Shown in pieces: positions 24,444 through 34,766 of a DNA stretch of 64,000 nucleotides. The DNA lies in NCBI RefSeq assembly GCF_030252345.1, contig NZ_CP126980.1, positions 4,913,501 through 4,977,500 of the forward strand, given 5' to 3'. This DNA is from Actinoplanes oblitus (GTDB taxonomy: Bacteria > Actinomycetota > Actinomycetes > Mycobacteriales > Micromonosporaceae). The notes under the pieces are model-generated. The model was not told the DNA's origin. It did no database searches and saw only the letters and a list, made by a program, of their open reading frames with translations. How positions within the stretch are numbered: the stretch's first letter is position 1; the number at the start of each line of letters is the position of its first letter. Position numbers and translations under genes: made by a program.

Positions 24444-25267
24444 TGCCACGCCGACGCTGGGTCGTCAACTCGCTCGCGGTGCTGTTCTGCCTGGTCTGGA
24501 CATTCCCGGTCTACTGGATGGTCAACACGGCGGTCAAGCCGCGCCCCGAGGTGATGACCGCCACCCCGCACTTCGTGCCGGCCCACCCGACCGTCGACAA
24601 CTTCGTCAAGGCGGTCGGCCAGGACCAGTTCCTGACCAACCTGGGCAACAGCGTCATCGTGGTCGCCTGCACCGTGGCCACCTCGATCGTGCTGGGCATC
24701 TTCGCGGCCGCCGCGCTGTCCCGGTTCCGGTTCCGCGGCCGGCGCACCATCATGGTCGTCATCCTGGCCGTGCAGATGCTGCCCGCCACCGCGCTGCTGA
24801 TCCCGATGTTCGTCATGTTCAACAGCCTCGACCTGCTCGGCACCTACCTGGCGCTGGTCCTCGCGTACGTCGCCACCGTGCTGCCGTTCTCGATCTGGGT
24901 GATGCGCGGCTTCTTCGTCGCCATCCCCGTCGAGATCGAGGAGGCCGCGCACCTGGACGGCGCCACCACCTGGGAGGTGCTGACCCGGGTGCTGTTCCCG
25001 CTGGTCGCCCCGGGCGTCATCGCGACCGGCATCTTCTCGTTCATCGCCGCCTGGAACGACTACCTGTTCGCCTACACGTTCATGCAGGACCAGAGCCGCT
25101 ACACGCTGCCGGTGTGGCTGGCCTCGTTCACCAACCCGCACACCGGCACCGACTTCGGCGGGCAGATGGCCGCCTCCGTCCTGTTCTCCCTGCCGGTCAT
25201 CGTCTTCTTCCTGATCATCCAGCGCAACCTCGTGGCCGGGATGTCCGCCGGCGCCGTGAAGGGCTAG
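24443..25267 (+). CDS. Sugar ABC transporter permease (MalG-like)
   Basis: 274 residues with six membrane segments and the EAA loop EIEEAAHLDGATTWEVLTRVLFPLVAPG. The ATG shares its A with the stop of the preceding permease, and GGAGG lies seven bases upstream; the adjacent GTG at 24440 is an alternative. No ATPase gene follows, as in actinomycete sugar importers that share a multitask ATPase (MsiK-type) encoded elsewhere. Confidence 0.92.
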   Translation: MPRRRWVVNSLAVLFCLVWTFPVYWMVNTAVKPRPEVMTATPHFVPAHPTVDNFVKAVGQDQFLTNLGNSVIVVACTVATSIVLGIFAAAALSRFRFRGRRTIMVVILAVQMLPATALLIPMFVMFNSLDLLGTYLALVLAYVATVLPFSIWVMRGFFVAIPVEIEEAAHLDGATTWEVLTRVLFPLVAPGVIATGIFSFIAAWNDYLFAYTFMQDQSRYTLPVWLASFTNPHTGTDFGGQMAASVLFSLPVIVFFLIIQRNLVAGMSAGAVKG

Positions 25268-25275
25268 GTTCCCCC

Positions 25276-26886
25276 TTGTTGATCCCGCGCCCGCTCTCCC
25301 TCTCGGCACGCGACGGGGAGCTCGTCCTGGACCACGCCACCACCGTCTCCGCGGCCGGCGAGCTGAGCGGCGTCCTCGCCTGGCTGCAGCAGGCGCTGCG
25401 CCCGGCCACCGGCCTGCCCTTTCTCCCGTCGGCCGACGGTGTCGTCGTCCTCGAGCTGGCCGGCGATCTCGGTCCCGAGGCCTATCGGCTCACGGTCACC
25501 GCCGACCGGGCGGTGGTCACCGGCGGAACCCCCGCCGGCGTGTTCTACGGCTGCCAGGCGCTGCTGCAGCTGCTGCCGCCGGCGATCTACCGGCGTTCCC
25601 GGGTGGCCGGGCAGCGCTGGGCGGTGCCGGCCGTGCGGATCGAGGACGAGCCGCGGTTCGCCTGGCGCGGGGCGATGCTCGACGTCGCCCGGCACTTCAT
25701 GCCCAAGCACGACGTGCTGCGCTTCATCGACCTGATGGCGCTGCATCGGCTCAACACCCTGCACTGGCACCTCACCGACGACCAGGGCTGGCGGCTGGAG
25801 ATCAAACGCTATCCGCGGCTCACCGAGGTGGGCGCGTGGCGGTACGAGAGCCAGGTCGGGGCGACCCGTACCGCGCCCGGCGACGGCCGGCCGCACGGCG
25901 GGTTCTACACCCAGGACGACGTACGCGAGATCGTCGCCTACGCGGCCGAGCGGTTCATCACCGTGGTGCCGGAGATCGAGAGCCCCGGTCACGTGCAGGC
26001 CGCCCTCGCCGCGTACCCCGAGCTCGGCGTCACCGGGGAGCCGGTGGGCGTCTGGACCCGCTGGGGGATCAGCACCAACGTGCTCAACGCCGAGGAGTCC
26101 ACGGTGGCCTTCTTCACCGGCGTCCTCGACGAGGTGCTCGAGCTGTTCCCGTCCCGCTACATCGGGGTCGGTGGCGACGAGTGCCCCCGCGACCAGTGGA
26201 AGGCCGACGAGCGGACCGGGGAGCGCGTCGCCGAGCTCGGCCTGGCCGGCGCCGAGCAGATCCAGTCCTGGTTCATCGGCCGGCTCGACGCCCACCTGAC
26301 GGCGGCCGGCCGGCGTCTGTTCGGCTGGGACGAGATCCTGGAGGGCGACCTGGGCCCCGCGGCCACCGTCGCGTCCTGGCGGGGGATGACCGGCGCGATC
26401 GCCGCCGCCCGCCGCGGCCACGACGTGGTGGCCTGTCCCGACGATCTGGTCTACCTCGACTACCGCCAGTCCGAGTCGCCCGACGAACCCATCCCGGTCG
26501 CCATCCCGCTGACCCTGCGCGACGTCTACGCCTTCGACCCGGTGCCCGGGCAGCTGACCCCGGAGCAGGCCCGGCACGTGCTCGGCGGCCAGGCCAACAT
26601 CTGGACCGAGCACGCCGACTCGCCGCGCACCGTCGACTACCTCGCCTTCCCGCGGCTGTGCGCGGTGGCCGAGGCGCTGTGGACCGCCGGCGAGCGGGAC
26701 TTCACCGAGTTCGAGGCCCGGCTCGGCGGGCACCTGGCCCGCCTGGACGCGCTCGGCGTGGAGTACCGGCACGCCGGCGGCCCGCGGCCCTGGCAGAAGC
26801 GGCCCGGCGTGCCCGGCCGCCCGCAGACCCGCGAGCAGCGCACCCGGCACATCGCCCACCTGGTCGCGACCATCAGTCAGAGGTGA
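25276..26886 (+). CDS. Cytoplasmic beta-N-acetylhexosaminidase, GH20
   Basis: 536 residues: an N-terminal GH20b domain (about 1-120), then the TIM barrel. Family marks are FAWRGAMLDVARHFMPK, LNTLHWHLTDDQGWRLEIK, VPEIESPGH and the catalytic pair D301-E302 in GVGGDECPRDQW; the end has GGQANIWTEH. It cleaves terminal GlcNAc/GalNAc. There is no signal peptide, so it acts on imported oligosaccharides. Starts are weak: TTG at 25276 or 25279 after AGG. It sits nine bases after the permease in the same operon. Confidence 0.93.
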   Translation: MLIPRPLSLSARDGELVLDHATTVSAAGELSGVLAWLQQALRPATGLPFLPSADGVVVLELAGDLGPEAYRLTVTADRAVVTGGTPAGVFYGCQALLQLLPPAIYRRSRVAGQRWAVPAVRIEDEPRFAWRGAMLDVARHFMPKHDVLRFIDLMALHRLNTLHWHLTDDQGWRLEIKRYPRLTEVGAWRYESQVGATRTAPGDGRPHGGFYTQDDVREIVAYAAERFITVVPEIESPGHVQAALAAYPELGVTGEPVGVWTRWGISTNVLNAEESTVAFFTGVLDEVLELFPSRYIGVGGDECPRDQWKADERTGERVAELGLAGAEQIQSWFIGRLDAHLTAAGRRLFGWDEILEGDLGPAATVASWRGMTGAIAAARRGHDVVACPDDLVYLDYRQSESPDEPIPVAIPLTLRDVYAFDPVPGQLTPEQARHVLGGQANIWTEHADSPRTVDYLAFPRLCAVAEALWTAGERDFTEFEARLGGHLARLDALGVEYRHAGGPRPWQKRPGVPGRPQTREQRTRHIAHLVATISQR

Positions 26887-26893
26887 GGACCCC

Positions 26894-28141
26894 ATGTCGG
26901 AAGATGCCCTGGCACCCCACCGGCGGACACTGCTCGTCGGTGCCTCCAGCGCCTTCACCGCGTTCCTGACCGGCGCGATGCTGCCCAGCCCGGCCTGGGC
27001 GGCCGCACCGGCCTGGATGCGCGGCGCGAGCGGCACCGCCGTCCGCAAGGCCTTCGACTTCCTGGCCGCCAGGTTCGACGAGTACGGTTCGGGTGCCGCC
27101 CTGCGGGTCCCGCGCAGCTACACCGGCGGCTTCTTCGGGACCACCTTCGTCAGCTCCTTCGTGTACGACGACGCCCTGGTGATCTTGGCCTGGCTGGCCC
27201 GGGCCACCGCCGAGGACGTCGAACGCGCCACCGTCCTCGGCGACACCCTGCTGTACGCCCAGCGCCACGACCCGATCGGCGACGGCCGTACCCGCGCCTC
27301 CTACCAGCCGGACTCGTTCACCACACTCGACGGCACCCTGGACATCGGCTCACCGGCCGCCTACACCGGCAACCAGGCGTGGGCCGGGATCGCCCTGGCC
27401 CACCTGTACGCCCGCACCGGGCAGCCCCGCTTCCTGACCGGCGCGCTGCGCGAGGCCACCTGGATCCAGGAGCACACCTGGGACGGCGCGCGGGCCCCGT
27501 ACGGGTACACCGGCGGCCGCGGCGCCACCGGCCAGCCGCTCACCTTCAAGGCGACCGAGCACAACATCGACGTCGGCGCGTTCTTCACCATGCTGGCCCG
27601 GCTCACCGGCGACCACGGGTGGCGGGCCCGGGCCGGGGCGGCGTTCGCCTTCGTCGCCGCGATGCGCGACCGCGCGGACGGGCACCTGTGGACCGGCACC
27701 GACCCGGACGGCGTCACCACCAACCGCGCGCCGATCCCCGAGGACGTGCAGACCTGGGCCTACCTGGCCACCCTCGACGACCGGTACCGCCGGTCGGTCA
27801 CCTGGGTGCTGGACCGGCTGGCCGCCCGGGACGCGGGTGTCGCCGGGGTCAGCTTCAGCGACGCCGACGTCAGCAAGGTCTGGCTGGAGGGCACCGCGCA
27901 CACCGCGCTCGCGCTGCGGGCCCGCGCCGCCAAGGGCGACACCCTGCTGGCCCGCCGGCTGCTCTGGAACATCCAGCAGGCCCAGGCCACGACACCGGCC
28001 GGGGACGGGCGCGGGATCCCGGCGGCGTCCAGCGACGGCCTGGACACCGGGTTCGGCGACCTCTATTACGCCAGCCCGCACACCGGCACCACCGCGTGGT
28101 TCCTGCTCGCCGCCCTCGACAGCAACCCGTTCCGCATCTGA
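26894..28141 (+). CDS. Secreted protein of unknown function, likely alpha/alpha barrel
   Basis: 415 residues. The start HRRTLLVGASSAFTAFL, with its twin arginines, and the AWAAAP cleavage-like site indicate export, probably by Tat. The mature part has repeated helical pairs with aromatic/acidic loops (YDDALVILAWLARATAEDVERA, AWAGIALAHLYARTGQPRFL, HNIDVGAFFTMLARLTGDHGWRARA, WLEGTAHTALALRARA). This resembles (alpha/alpha)6 glycan-active enzymes, but I cannot assign a family. It is the last gene of the RpiR operon, seven bases after GH20, with GAGG before the ATG. A role in producing or trimming the imported oligosaccharide is inferred from position. Confidence 0.75.
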   Translation: MSEDALAPHRRTLLVGASSAFTAFLTGAMLPSPAWAAAPAWMRGASGTAVRKAFDFLAARFDEYGSGAALRVPRSYTGGFFGTTFVSSFVYDDALVILAWLARATAEDVERATVLGDTLLYAQRHDPIGDGRTRASYQPDSFTTLDGTLDIGSPAAYTGNQAWAGIALAHLYARTGQPRFLTGALREATWIQEHTWDGARAPYGYTGGRGATGQPLTFKATEHNIDVGAFFTMLARLTGDHGWRARAGAAFAFVAAMRDRADGHLWTGTDPDGVTTNRAPIPEDVQTWAYLATLDDRYRRSVTWVLDRLAARDAGVAGVSFSDADVSKVWLEGTAHTALALRARAAKGDTLLARRLLWNIQQAQATTPAGDGRGIPAASSDGLDTGFGDLYYASPHTGTTAWFLLAALDSNPFRI

Positions 28142-28645
28142 CGGCCCGCTTCGGCCGCCGGCCGCCATTTTCCGGTACGAGTGACGCCCGCCCGCCGGAC
28201 GACGTGGCCCCGAGTCCACCCCCGCGACCGCGCGGACCATCGGGTCGCGGCCGCGCGCCCGGACCGCCAGCAGTGGTTCCCCTGCACCGGCGCGATCCCC
28301 GCGAACCGGTCACGTGTCACCGAGGAATCGGCTGCCTCCGGATACTTCACGGCCAGGTCGCATCCCTCGCCTGAGGGAAGCCATGCGACCGCGGCATCGC
28401 GCACGGGCGGCCGCCCGGCACACCTCTGTTAGGGGCCCGCGCCGTCACGGGGGGAACGACGCGGGCTCGACCACGATAACCGCCGATACCGTCTGAGATC
28501 TACCCACCTAACGTGAATGTCACTTTCGACATAGTTCCGGATGGGCCGAACCCGAGCTCCGGGGTGCGGCCGTGATCGACCTGCTCGAGCTGCCCGTGAC
28601 GGTGTCGAACCCGCGCGGCCACACCGGGCCGGGGTGGGAACCGGG
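28142..28645. other. Non-coding gap after the amino-sugar operon
   Basis: About 500 bases between convergent transcription units. It contains a GTACCGGAAA repeat copy near its left end and no gene I can support; the ORFs crossing it lack third-position bias. Confidence 0.5.
28168..28178 (-). repeat. Intergenic GTACCGGAAA repeat copy
   Basis: Read on the minus strand this is GTACCGGAAAATGGCGG, matching the copies at 38018 and 46409 beyond the core. It lies 27 bases after the operon's last stop. Confidence 0.6.
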
Positions 28646-28673
28646 CCGGTCCCACCCCTCGATCGGGGACCGG
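28646..28673 (-). terminator. Hairpin after the esterase gene
   Basis: CCGGTCCC at 28646-28653 pairs with GGGACCGG at 28666-28673, directly after the stop of the minus-strand esterase gene. No T-tract. Confidence 0.5.
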
Positions 28674-28675
28674 GC

Positions 28676-29869
28676 TCAGCACTGACCGTCGGCCAGCACG
28701 TAGTAGCCCGGGCCGGTCTGGCGCAGCGTGTGGGTGGTGAAGGTGTTCCACAGGCCCATCGCCTGGCCGGAGCCGCTGGCGAAGGTGTTGCCGCCGGACT
28801 GCGTGGCCCGGCCCGCGACGGTGTGCGCGTAGTTGCTCGCGGTGAAGCACGGCTGAGCGGTGGCGGTGGGCGTCGGCGTGGGCGTGGGCGAGGTGGAGGG
28901 TGCCGGTGACGGGGTGGACCCGCCGCCGGGCAGCCCCCACCACCGGGCGATGTAGTACGACGAGCAGATCGAGGCCAGGTAGTACGACCCGGTGGCCCCG
29001 CACTGGTTCTCCGCGCTGCCGGGTGCCACCGGCGTGCCGTGCGCGATCCCCTGCACCCGGTAGAGCGCCACCGCGTCGCCGTAGTACTCGACAGTCGTCG
29101 AGCCGGGCAGCGACGCGGTCGACGACGGCGTCTGGCCGATGCCCCACACGTCGGTCCACTGGTCGCGCAGTTCGGTGGCGTTGGCCGGTACCACTGTGGT
29201 GTCGTTGGTGCCGTACCAGACGCTCACCCGCGGCCACCGCCCGGCGTACCCGGCGTTGGCAGCCCGGACCAGGTCACCCCACTGCTTCGGGGTCTTGCTC
29301 TGCGCCTGGTACTGGCAGATCGTGCCGCAGTGGTACGGCAGCCCGGCGACCACCGCGCCGCCGGCGAACACGTCCGGGTACGCGGCCAGCATCACCGCTG
29401 TCATGGCGCCGCCGGCGGACAGGCCGGTGACGTAGACCCGCTTCGCGTCCGAGCCGTACGTCCGGATCGCGTAGTCGACCATCTGCTTGATCGAGAGCGC
29501 TTCGCCCTGGCCGCGCCCGATGTCGCCGGCGGTGAACCAGTTGAAGCAGGACATCGGGTTGTTCGACGAGGTCTGCTCGGGGAAGACCACCGCCGCCTGG
29601 TACAGGTCGGCATACTTGGGCCAGCCGGAGTGGCTGTAGTAGTCGGAGGCGCTCTGCGTGCACCCGTGCAGGGCCACGACCAGCGGACGGCCGCCGGCCA
29701 GCCCGGCCGGGACGTACGAGTACATGCGCAGCGCGCCCGGATTGCTGCCGAACGAGCCGACCTGGGTGAGGGTGGCGGCCGCGTTCGCGGGGGAGAACGG
29801 GGACATTGTCACACCGGCGACGACCAGCACCGCGGCGAGCAGTGCGAGCCACAAGCTACGGGGATTCAT
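28676..29869 (-). CDS. Secreted PHB-depolymerase-family esterase (CE1-like) with C-terminal domain
   Basis: 397 residues: signal peptide to about 31, then an alpha/beta hydrolase with the oxyanion segment PLVVALHGCTQSASDY and nucleophile S151 in GLSAGGAMTAVMLA, plus WYGTNDTTV for the acid and IAHGTPV for the histidine. A Pro/Thr linker (PSPAPSTSPTPTPTPT) leads to a 58-residue Cys-bounded domain, seen in many actinomycete members. The family includes PHB depolymerases, feruloyl and acetylxylan esterases; given the xylanase and arabinofuranosidases nearby, the plant cell wall is a likely target. Confidence 0.9.
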   Translation of the reverse strand: MNPRSLWLALLAAVLVVAGVTMSPFSPANAAATLTQVGSFGSNPGALRMYSYVPAGLAGGRPLVVALHGCTQSASDYYSHSGWPKYADLYQAAVVFPEQTSSNNPMSCFNWFTAGDIGRGQGEALSIKQMVDYAIRTYGSDAKRVYVTGLSAGGAMTAVMLAAYPDVFAGGAVVAGLPYHCGTICQYQAQSKTPKQWGDLVRAANAGYAGRWPRVSVWYGTNDTTVVPANATELRDQWTDVWGIGQTPSSTASLPGSTTVEYYGDAVALYRVQGIAHGTPVAPGSAENQCGATGSYYLASICSSYYIARWWGLPGGGSTPSPAPSTSPTPTPTPTATAQPCFTASNYAHTVAGRATQSGGNTFASGSGQAMGLWNTFTTHTLRQTGPGYYVLADGQC

Positions 29870-29905
29870 GACGCGGACGTTACGGACCTGTTAATCGCGC
29901 GCCCA

Positions 29906-29941
29906 TGTGGCGGCTCGCCACAACGACACATCCGGATGTGT
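29906..29941. promoter_or_regulatory. Two adjacent palindromes in the esterase/kinase divergent gap
   Basis: TGTGGCG-GCT-CGCCACA (29906-29922) and the perfect ACACATCCGGATGTGT (29926-29941), three bases apart. They fill the centre of the 105-base region between divergent genes and are likely binding sites; the regulators are unknown. Confidence 0.5.
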
Positions 29942-29974
29942 GGATGACTCGGGCGGCGCTCGCCCGGTGAGTGC

Positions 29975-31627
29975 ATGCTGAACGCGATGAACCCGTCGGC
30001 CAAGGTCAGCTGCACCGCTCGGCTCCGGCACGACGCCGAGCGGATGCTGGTGCACGACTCCGAGCGGGTGCTCGCCGTCGCGCCGCTGGCCTACGTGGCG
30101 GTCGACGCCGACGGGAACGTCGCCGCCTGGAACCCGGCCGCGGAACACACCTTCGGCTACGCCATCGACGAGGCCTGCGGCCGGGAGCTCGCCGAGCTGA
30201 TCGTGCCGCCGCGCTACCGGAACCAGCACCGGGCGGCGCTGGCCCGGCTCGCCGCCGGGGGACCGCCGCGCCTGCTCGGCCGGCGCCTGCAGCTGGCCGC
30301 CGTGCATCAGGACGGCCACGAGTTCCCGATCGAGATGACCCTGGCCGCCACCGAGGAGACGTCCGGCCGGCTGTTCCACGCCTTCCTGCAGGACGTGACC
30401 ACAGCGCAGCGGGTGAGCAGGTTCATGACCGTCGAGGCCGCCGTCTCCGCCTCCCTGGTCGAGTCGGACACCAGCGAGTCGGCGGCCGCCGGTGTCGTGC
30501 ACGCCGTCGCCGCGCACATGGGCTGGCCGGTCGCCGAGCTGTGGCTGGTCGACGACGCCCGGCACGTGATCACCTGCGCCGCCCGGGACGTCACCCCCGG
30601 GCTGGTGCTCGGCTCGTTCGCCGTCGAGCAGCTGGAACCCGGTGTCGGGCTGCCCGGCCGGGTCTGGCAGCGGGCCAGCCCGGTGTGGATCCCGGACCTG
30701 GCCGCCGACACCGGGTCGTTCCGCAGCCGCGCCGCGGCCAAGGTCGGCCTGCACGTCGCCGTCGGCGTGCCGGTGTCGACGGCCGGACACATCCTCGGTG
30801 CGTTCTGCGTGTACGGCCACCGCATCGAGGACCCCGAGGAGACCCTGTCCGCGCTACTCACCGGCATCGCGGCCCGGGTCGGTCAGTACCTGGAGCGGCG
30901 CCGGGCCGAGGAACTCGCGGTGGAGCTGGCCCGGACCAAGAACGAGTTCCTCGCCATGGTCACCCACGAGCTGCGCAACCCGCTCGCGGTGATCACCGCG
31001 GCCACCGACGTGCTCGACGAGGACCTGGAGACGCTCACCAGCGAGGAGCAGCGCGACCAGCTCCGGGTGATCACCCGCAACGCCCAGCGGCTCGCCGTGA
31101 TGGCCGAGGACCTGCTCGACCTGGCCCGCCTCGAATCCGGGCACCTCAGCATCGAGCCACGCGACACCGACCTCTGCGCGGTCATCAGGGACGCCGTCCG
31201 GGCGGTGGCCGCCGCCGCCGAGGACAAGAAGCAGATCGTGCTGACCCAGCTGCCACAGCGACTGGATCTGTACGCCGACCCGGACCGCCTGCGCCAGGTC
31301 GCCGACAACCTGCTCTCCAACGCGGTCAAGTACACCCCGGCCGGCGGCACCATCGTGGTCACCGCCGAGGCCGACAGCATGGGCCCGGGCATCGTGTGGA
31401 CCGTCGCGGACACCGGCATCGGCATCCCGGCCGCCGACCGCCCGCACCTGTTCCGCCGCTTCTACCGGGCCTCCAGCGCCGTCGAGCGCCGGATCCCCGG
31501 CACCGGCCTCGGCCTGGTCATCACCCGCGCCATCGTGGAACGTCACCACGGCACCATCACCCTCGCGGCCGACCAGCCGATCGGCACCACCTTCGTGATC
31601 CGCCTGCCGCGCCCGGAGGGCCCCTGA
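29975..31627 (+). CDS. Soluble PAS-GAF hybrid sensor histidine kinase
   Basis: 550 residues with no membrane segment. A PAS domain (about 30-145; VAVDADGNVAAWNPAAEHTFGY, HEFPIEMTLA) is followed by a GAF domain (about 150-305; GLPGRVWQRASPVWIPDL, VGVPVSTAGHILGAFCVYG), HisKA with H331 (FLAMVTHELRNPL) and an HATPase with N box DNLLSNAVKYTP and G boxes DTGIGIP and GTGLGL. It should sense an intracellular signal. No response regulator is adjacent, so it is an orphan. ATG 29975 or 29987 could be the start. Confidence 0.93.
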   Translation: MLNAMNPSAKVSCTARLRHDAERMLVHDSERVLAVAPLAYVAVDADGNVAAWNPAAEHTFGYAIDEACGRELAELIVPPRYRNQHRAALARLAAGGPPRLLGRRLQLAAVHQDGHEFPIEMTLAATEETSGRLFHAFLQDVTTAQRVSRFMTVEAAVSASLVESDTSESAAAGVVHAVAAHMGWPVAELWLVDDARHVITCAARDVTPGLVLGSFAVEQLEPGVGLPGRVWQRASPVWIPDLAADTGSFRSRAAAKVGLHVAVGVPVSTAGHILGAFCVYGHRIEDPEETLSALLTGIAARVGQYLERRRAEELAVELARTKNEFLAMVTHELRNPLAVITAATDVLDEDLETLTSEEQRDQLRVITRNAQRLAVMAEDLLDLARLESGHLSIEPRDTDLCAVIRDAVRAVAAAAEDKKQIVLTQLPQRLDLYADPDRLRQVADNLLSNAVKYTPAGGTIVVTAEADSMGPGIVWTVADTGIGIPAADRPHLFRRFYRASSAVERRIPGTGLGLVITRAIVERHHGTITLAADQPIGTTFVIRLPRPEGP

Positions 31628-31687
31628 CGGACCGCGGCCGGTCCCGGTGGCCGCGAGGTCACCGTCCGCCGGCCCACGGACGTGCCG

Positions 31688-31794
31688 TTTTCCGGTACGC
31701 CACCAGGTGCACGCCGCCCGGACAGCGCCGCCCGGCTGCCCCAGGAGGGCCGGGTGAGCCGCGTGGCGGGCGGGCGGTCCGGCGTACCGGAAAT
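31688..31794. repeat. Paired inverted GTACCGGAAA repeats forming a 107-base element
   Basis: TTTTCCGGTACGCC at 31688-31701 and GGCGTACCGGAAAT at 31781-31794 share a 13-base exact inverted match. They lie between the 3' ends of two convergent units (the kinase gene and the GH11-CE4 operon). The internal 79 bases contain no ORF of note. Confidence 0.7.
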
Positions 31795-31854
31795 CGGGCT
31801 CGCGAAGCGCGAGGGGAGCAGCGGCCGTGACCGGGCAGCCACCGGAATCGATCC

Positions 31855-31884
31855 GGCGCGGCGGCTGGGAGCAGCCGCCGCGCC
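31855..31884 (-). terminator. Terminator of the GH11-CE4 operon
   Basis: GGCGCGGCGGCT, a six-base loop and the exact complement AGCCGCCGCGCC, 15 bases after the CE4 stop on the minus strand. Confidence 0.7.
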
Positions 31885-31899
31885 GGGTGTGGGTACCGC

Positions 31900-32868
31900 T
31901 CAGGTGGCGCAGGAGACCGACGGCCAGGTCCAGTTGCCGTTGGTCTGGATGGTCAGGCCGAAGTTGTTACCGCTGCCGTTCGGCTTGGCGACCAGTGTCT
32001 GCGCGTTCGGGTAGCTCGCCGAGATGTTCCAGGTGGCGATCACCTTGGCCGGCGAGGGGACGGTGAGCGTCACGGTCCAGGTGGTGGAGCCGGAGACCGC
32101 GACGTTGAGGTTGTACCTGTCGCTCCAGGACGAGCCGGCCGAGAGCGTGGCGGTGCAGTTGCCGGTCTGCGGCGGAGGCGTCGTCGTCCCGCCACCACCA
32201 CCGGTCGGCGCGACGGCCCGGCCGGTCTGCGGTGAGATCATGCCGGCGCACAGCCCCCGGCTGGCCAGCCCCTGAGCGATGCGCGGGATGGCGGCGACCG
32301 TGTTGGCCGGCCAGTCGTGCATCAGGATGATCTGCCCGTTGGTGAGCCGGCCGGCGGCCGCCACTATCGCGTCGGTGCTGGCGTTGTTCCAGTCCTGCGA
32401 GTCGACGTCCCAGATGATCTCGGTGAGGCCGTACCTCTGCTCCACCGATCGCACCGTCGCGTTCGTCTCCCCGTAGGGCGGCCGGAACAACTGGGGCGTC
32501 CCGCCGCCGGCGTTCGCGATGGCGGTCTGCGTCCGGGAGATCTCCGAGTCGACGGTGGCCTGGCTCTGCTGGGTCAGGTGCGGGTGGGTGTAGCTGTGGT
32601 TGCCCACCCACATGCCCGCGTCCACCTGCGCGCGGACCAGCGCCGGGTTGGCCGCCGCGTACTGTCCCTCGTTGAACATGGTGGCCCGCAGCCCGTTGTT
32701 CCGCAGCGCGGTCAGCAGGTTCTGCGTGTTGCCCGCCGTCGGGCCGTCGTCGAAGGTGAGCCCGACGTACCCCGAGCAGGTGGCGGCCTCGGACGGGCTC
32801 GCCTGCACGGTGACGGCGACGACCCCGGCAGCCGCCACGATGGTGGCCAGCGTCGCTGCGATTCGCAT
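31900..32868 (-). CDS. Secreted polysaccharide deacetylase (CE4) with CBM2
   Basis: 322 residues: signal peptide (about 1-28), CE4 NodB domain (about 30-205), Gly/Thr/Pro linker, CBM2 (about 235-322). All five CE4 motifs are visible: TFDDGP with D40-D41, H91-x-x-x-H95 in [21 protein letters not shown] and ILMHDW, so the metal site is intact. Members with this layout are acetylxylan esterases or chitin deacetylases; with a xylanase as operon partner, xylan deacetylation is the better guess. Start ATG 32868; an in-frame ATG at 32898 would overlap the upstream gene. Confidence 0.93.
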   Translation of the reverse strand: MRIAATLATIVAAAGVVAVTVQASPSEAATCSGYVGLTFDDGPTAGNTQNLLTALRNNGLRATMFNEGQYAAANPALVRAQVDAGMWVGNHSYTHPHLTQQSQATVDSEISRTQTAIANAGGGTPQLFRPPYGETNATVRSVEQRYGLTEIIWDVDSQDWNNASTDAIVAAAGRLTNGQIILMHDWPANTVAAIPRIAQGLASRGLCAGMISPQTGRAVAPTGGGGGTTTPPPQTGNCTATLSAGSSWSDRYNLNVAVSGSTTWTVTLTVPSPAKVIATWNISASYPNAQTLVAKPNGSGNNFGLTIQTNGNWTWPSVSCAT

Positions 32869-32882
32869 CGGTCGCCGCCCGT

Positions 32883-34022
<1,140 letters not shown>

Positions 34023-34134
34023 TTACGGAAATGTATCGGTAGCAAATTTGTCGCGCTGTTCGATAGAGCAGCAGCTCAGTGTGATCTGAAACGATGGCAA
34101 GGCCGTAACAAACGCGAAGTTGCGTAACCCTATT

Positions 34135-34147
34135 CCGAAAGTTTCGG
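34135..34147. promoter_or_regulatory. CCGAAA-G-TTTCGG palindrome upstream of the xylanase promoter
   Basis: A perfect 13-base palindrome about 120 bases upstream of the -35 box, in an AT-rich stretch. It resembles the CGAA-type inverted repeats described for streptomycete xylanase and xylosidase genes; the link is by similarity and position only. Confidence 0.4.
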
Positions 34148-34210
34148 AGCCCCGCCCTGGGTGCGTCGACCGTGCCGGCGCGTTCGCGCAGCGGCGGCTC
34201 TGATCGGCGC

Positions 34211-34402
34211 TCACTGCTCGACGCCCGTCGCCGCGTCGCCCTGAGTGAACCAGTCCTCCAACAGCCGCTGATGCGCGGTCACCGCCTCACTCAGGCGGTC
34301 GAGCTCGTCCTGTTTCGACCCCACTGCCGCGGGCAGATCATCAATCTGCGCTTGCATCTTCGCCACGGCGCCACCCAGTCCGCAGGGTCGGCTTGTTCGC
34401 AT
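34211..34402 (-). pseudogene. Possible remnant with a coiled-coil segment
   Basis: An open frame of 63 residues. Its second half (VAKMQAQIDDLPAAVGSKQD then ELDRLSEAVTAHQRLLEDW) is heptad-like and credible protein, but the beginning is not. No family recognised. It is likely part of a decayed gene in the 34.2-35.0 kb stretch. Confidence 0.3.
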
Positions 34403-34526
34403 CGAGCGAACGCCTTGCCGTTCGCTCGCTCAGACATCCCTCCAGGCGTGTGTCCCTCGGGAGAAGTTCCCCTCGCTGGACCATTCGGAGCAGATCTTCG
34501 TGCGGGTGGAGGGTCCCGGCGCAGAG

Positions 34527-34766
34527 TTATGCGGCAAGCAGCTCGGCGAGTTCACGCGCGTCCGTGGATTCCCGCTGGTCGGCGGGGACACTGGCGTACA
34601 GTTCGACCGCCCGCTGCCGGACCAAGCCCTTACGGAACCGGCCCGGTGCTTGTGTGAACGCCTCGACGGCGGCCCCGCACGCGGCGACCGGGTCTCCGTC
34701 CCGCCGGATGCACATCGCGCCGTCGAGTAGCAGCAGCGTGCGGGTCATGCCGGAGGTGGTCGACAA
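34527..34766 (-). pseudogene. C-terminal remnant of an XRE-type regulator
   Basis: About 75 residues matching the helical end of actinomycete helix-turn-helix regulators: LLLDGAMCIRRDGDPVAACG, FRKGLVRQRAVELYASVP, RELAELLAA. The DNA-binding domain and sensor part are missing upstream, where the sequence holds unrelated fragments. Judged a truncated, non-functional copy. Confidence 0.5.

Noticed and set aside
34023..34214. 63-residue minus-strand ORF upstream of the xylanase operon
   Set aside because: Lies in an AT-rich control region with no coding bias and contains the likely regulatory palindrome.
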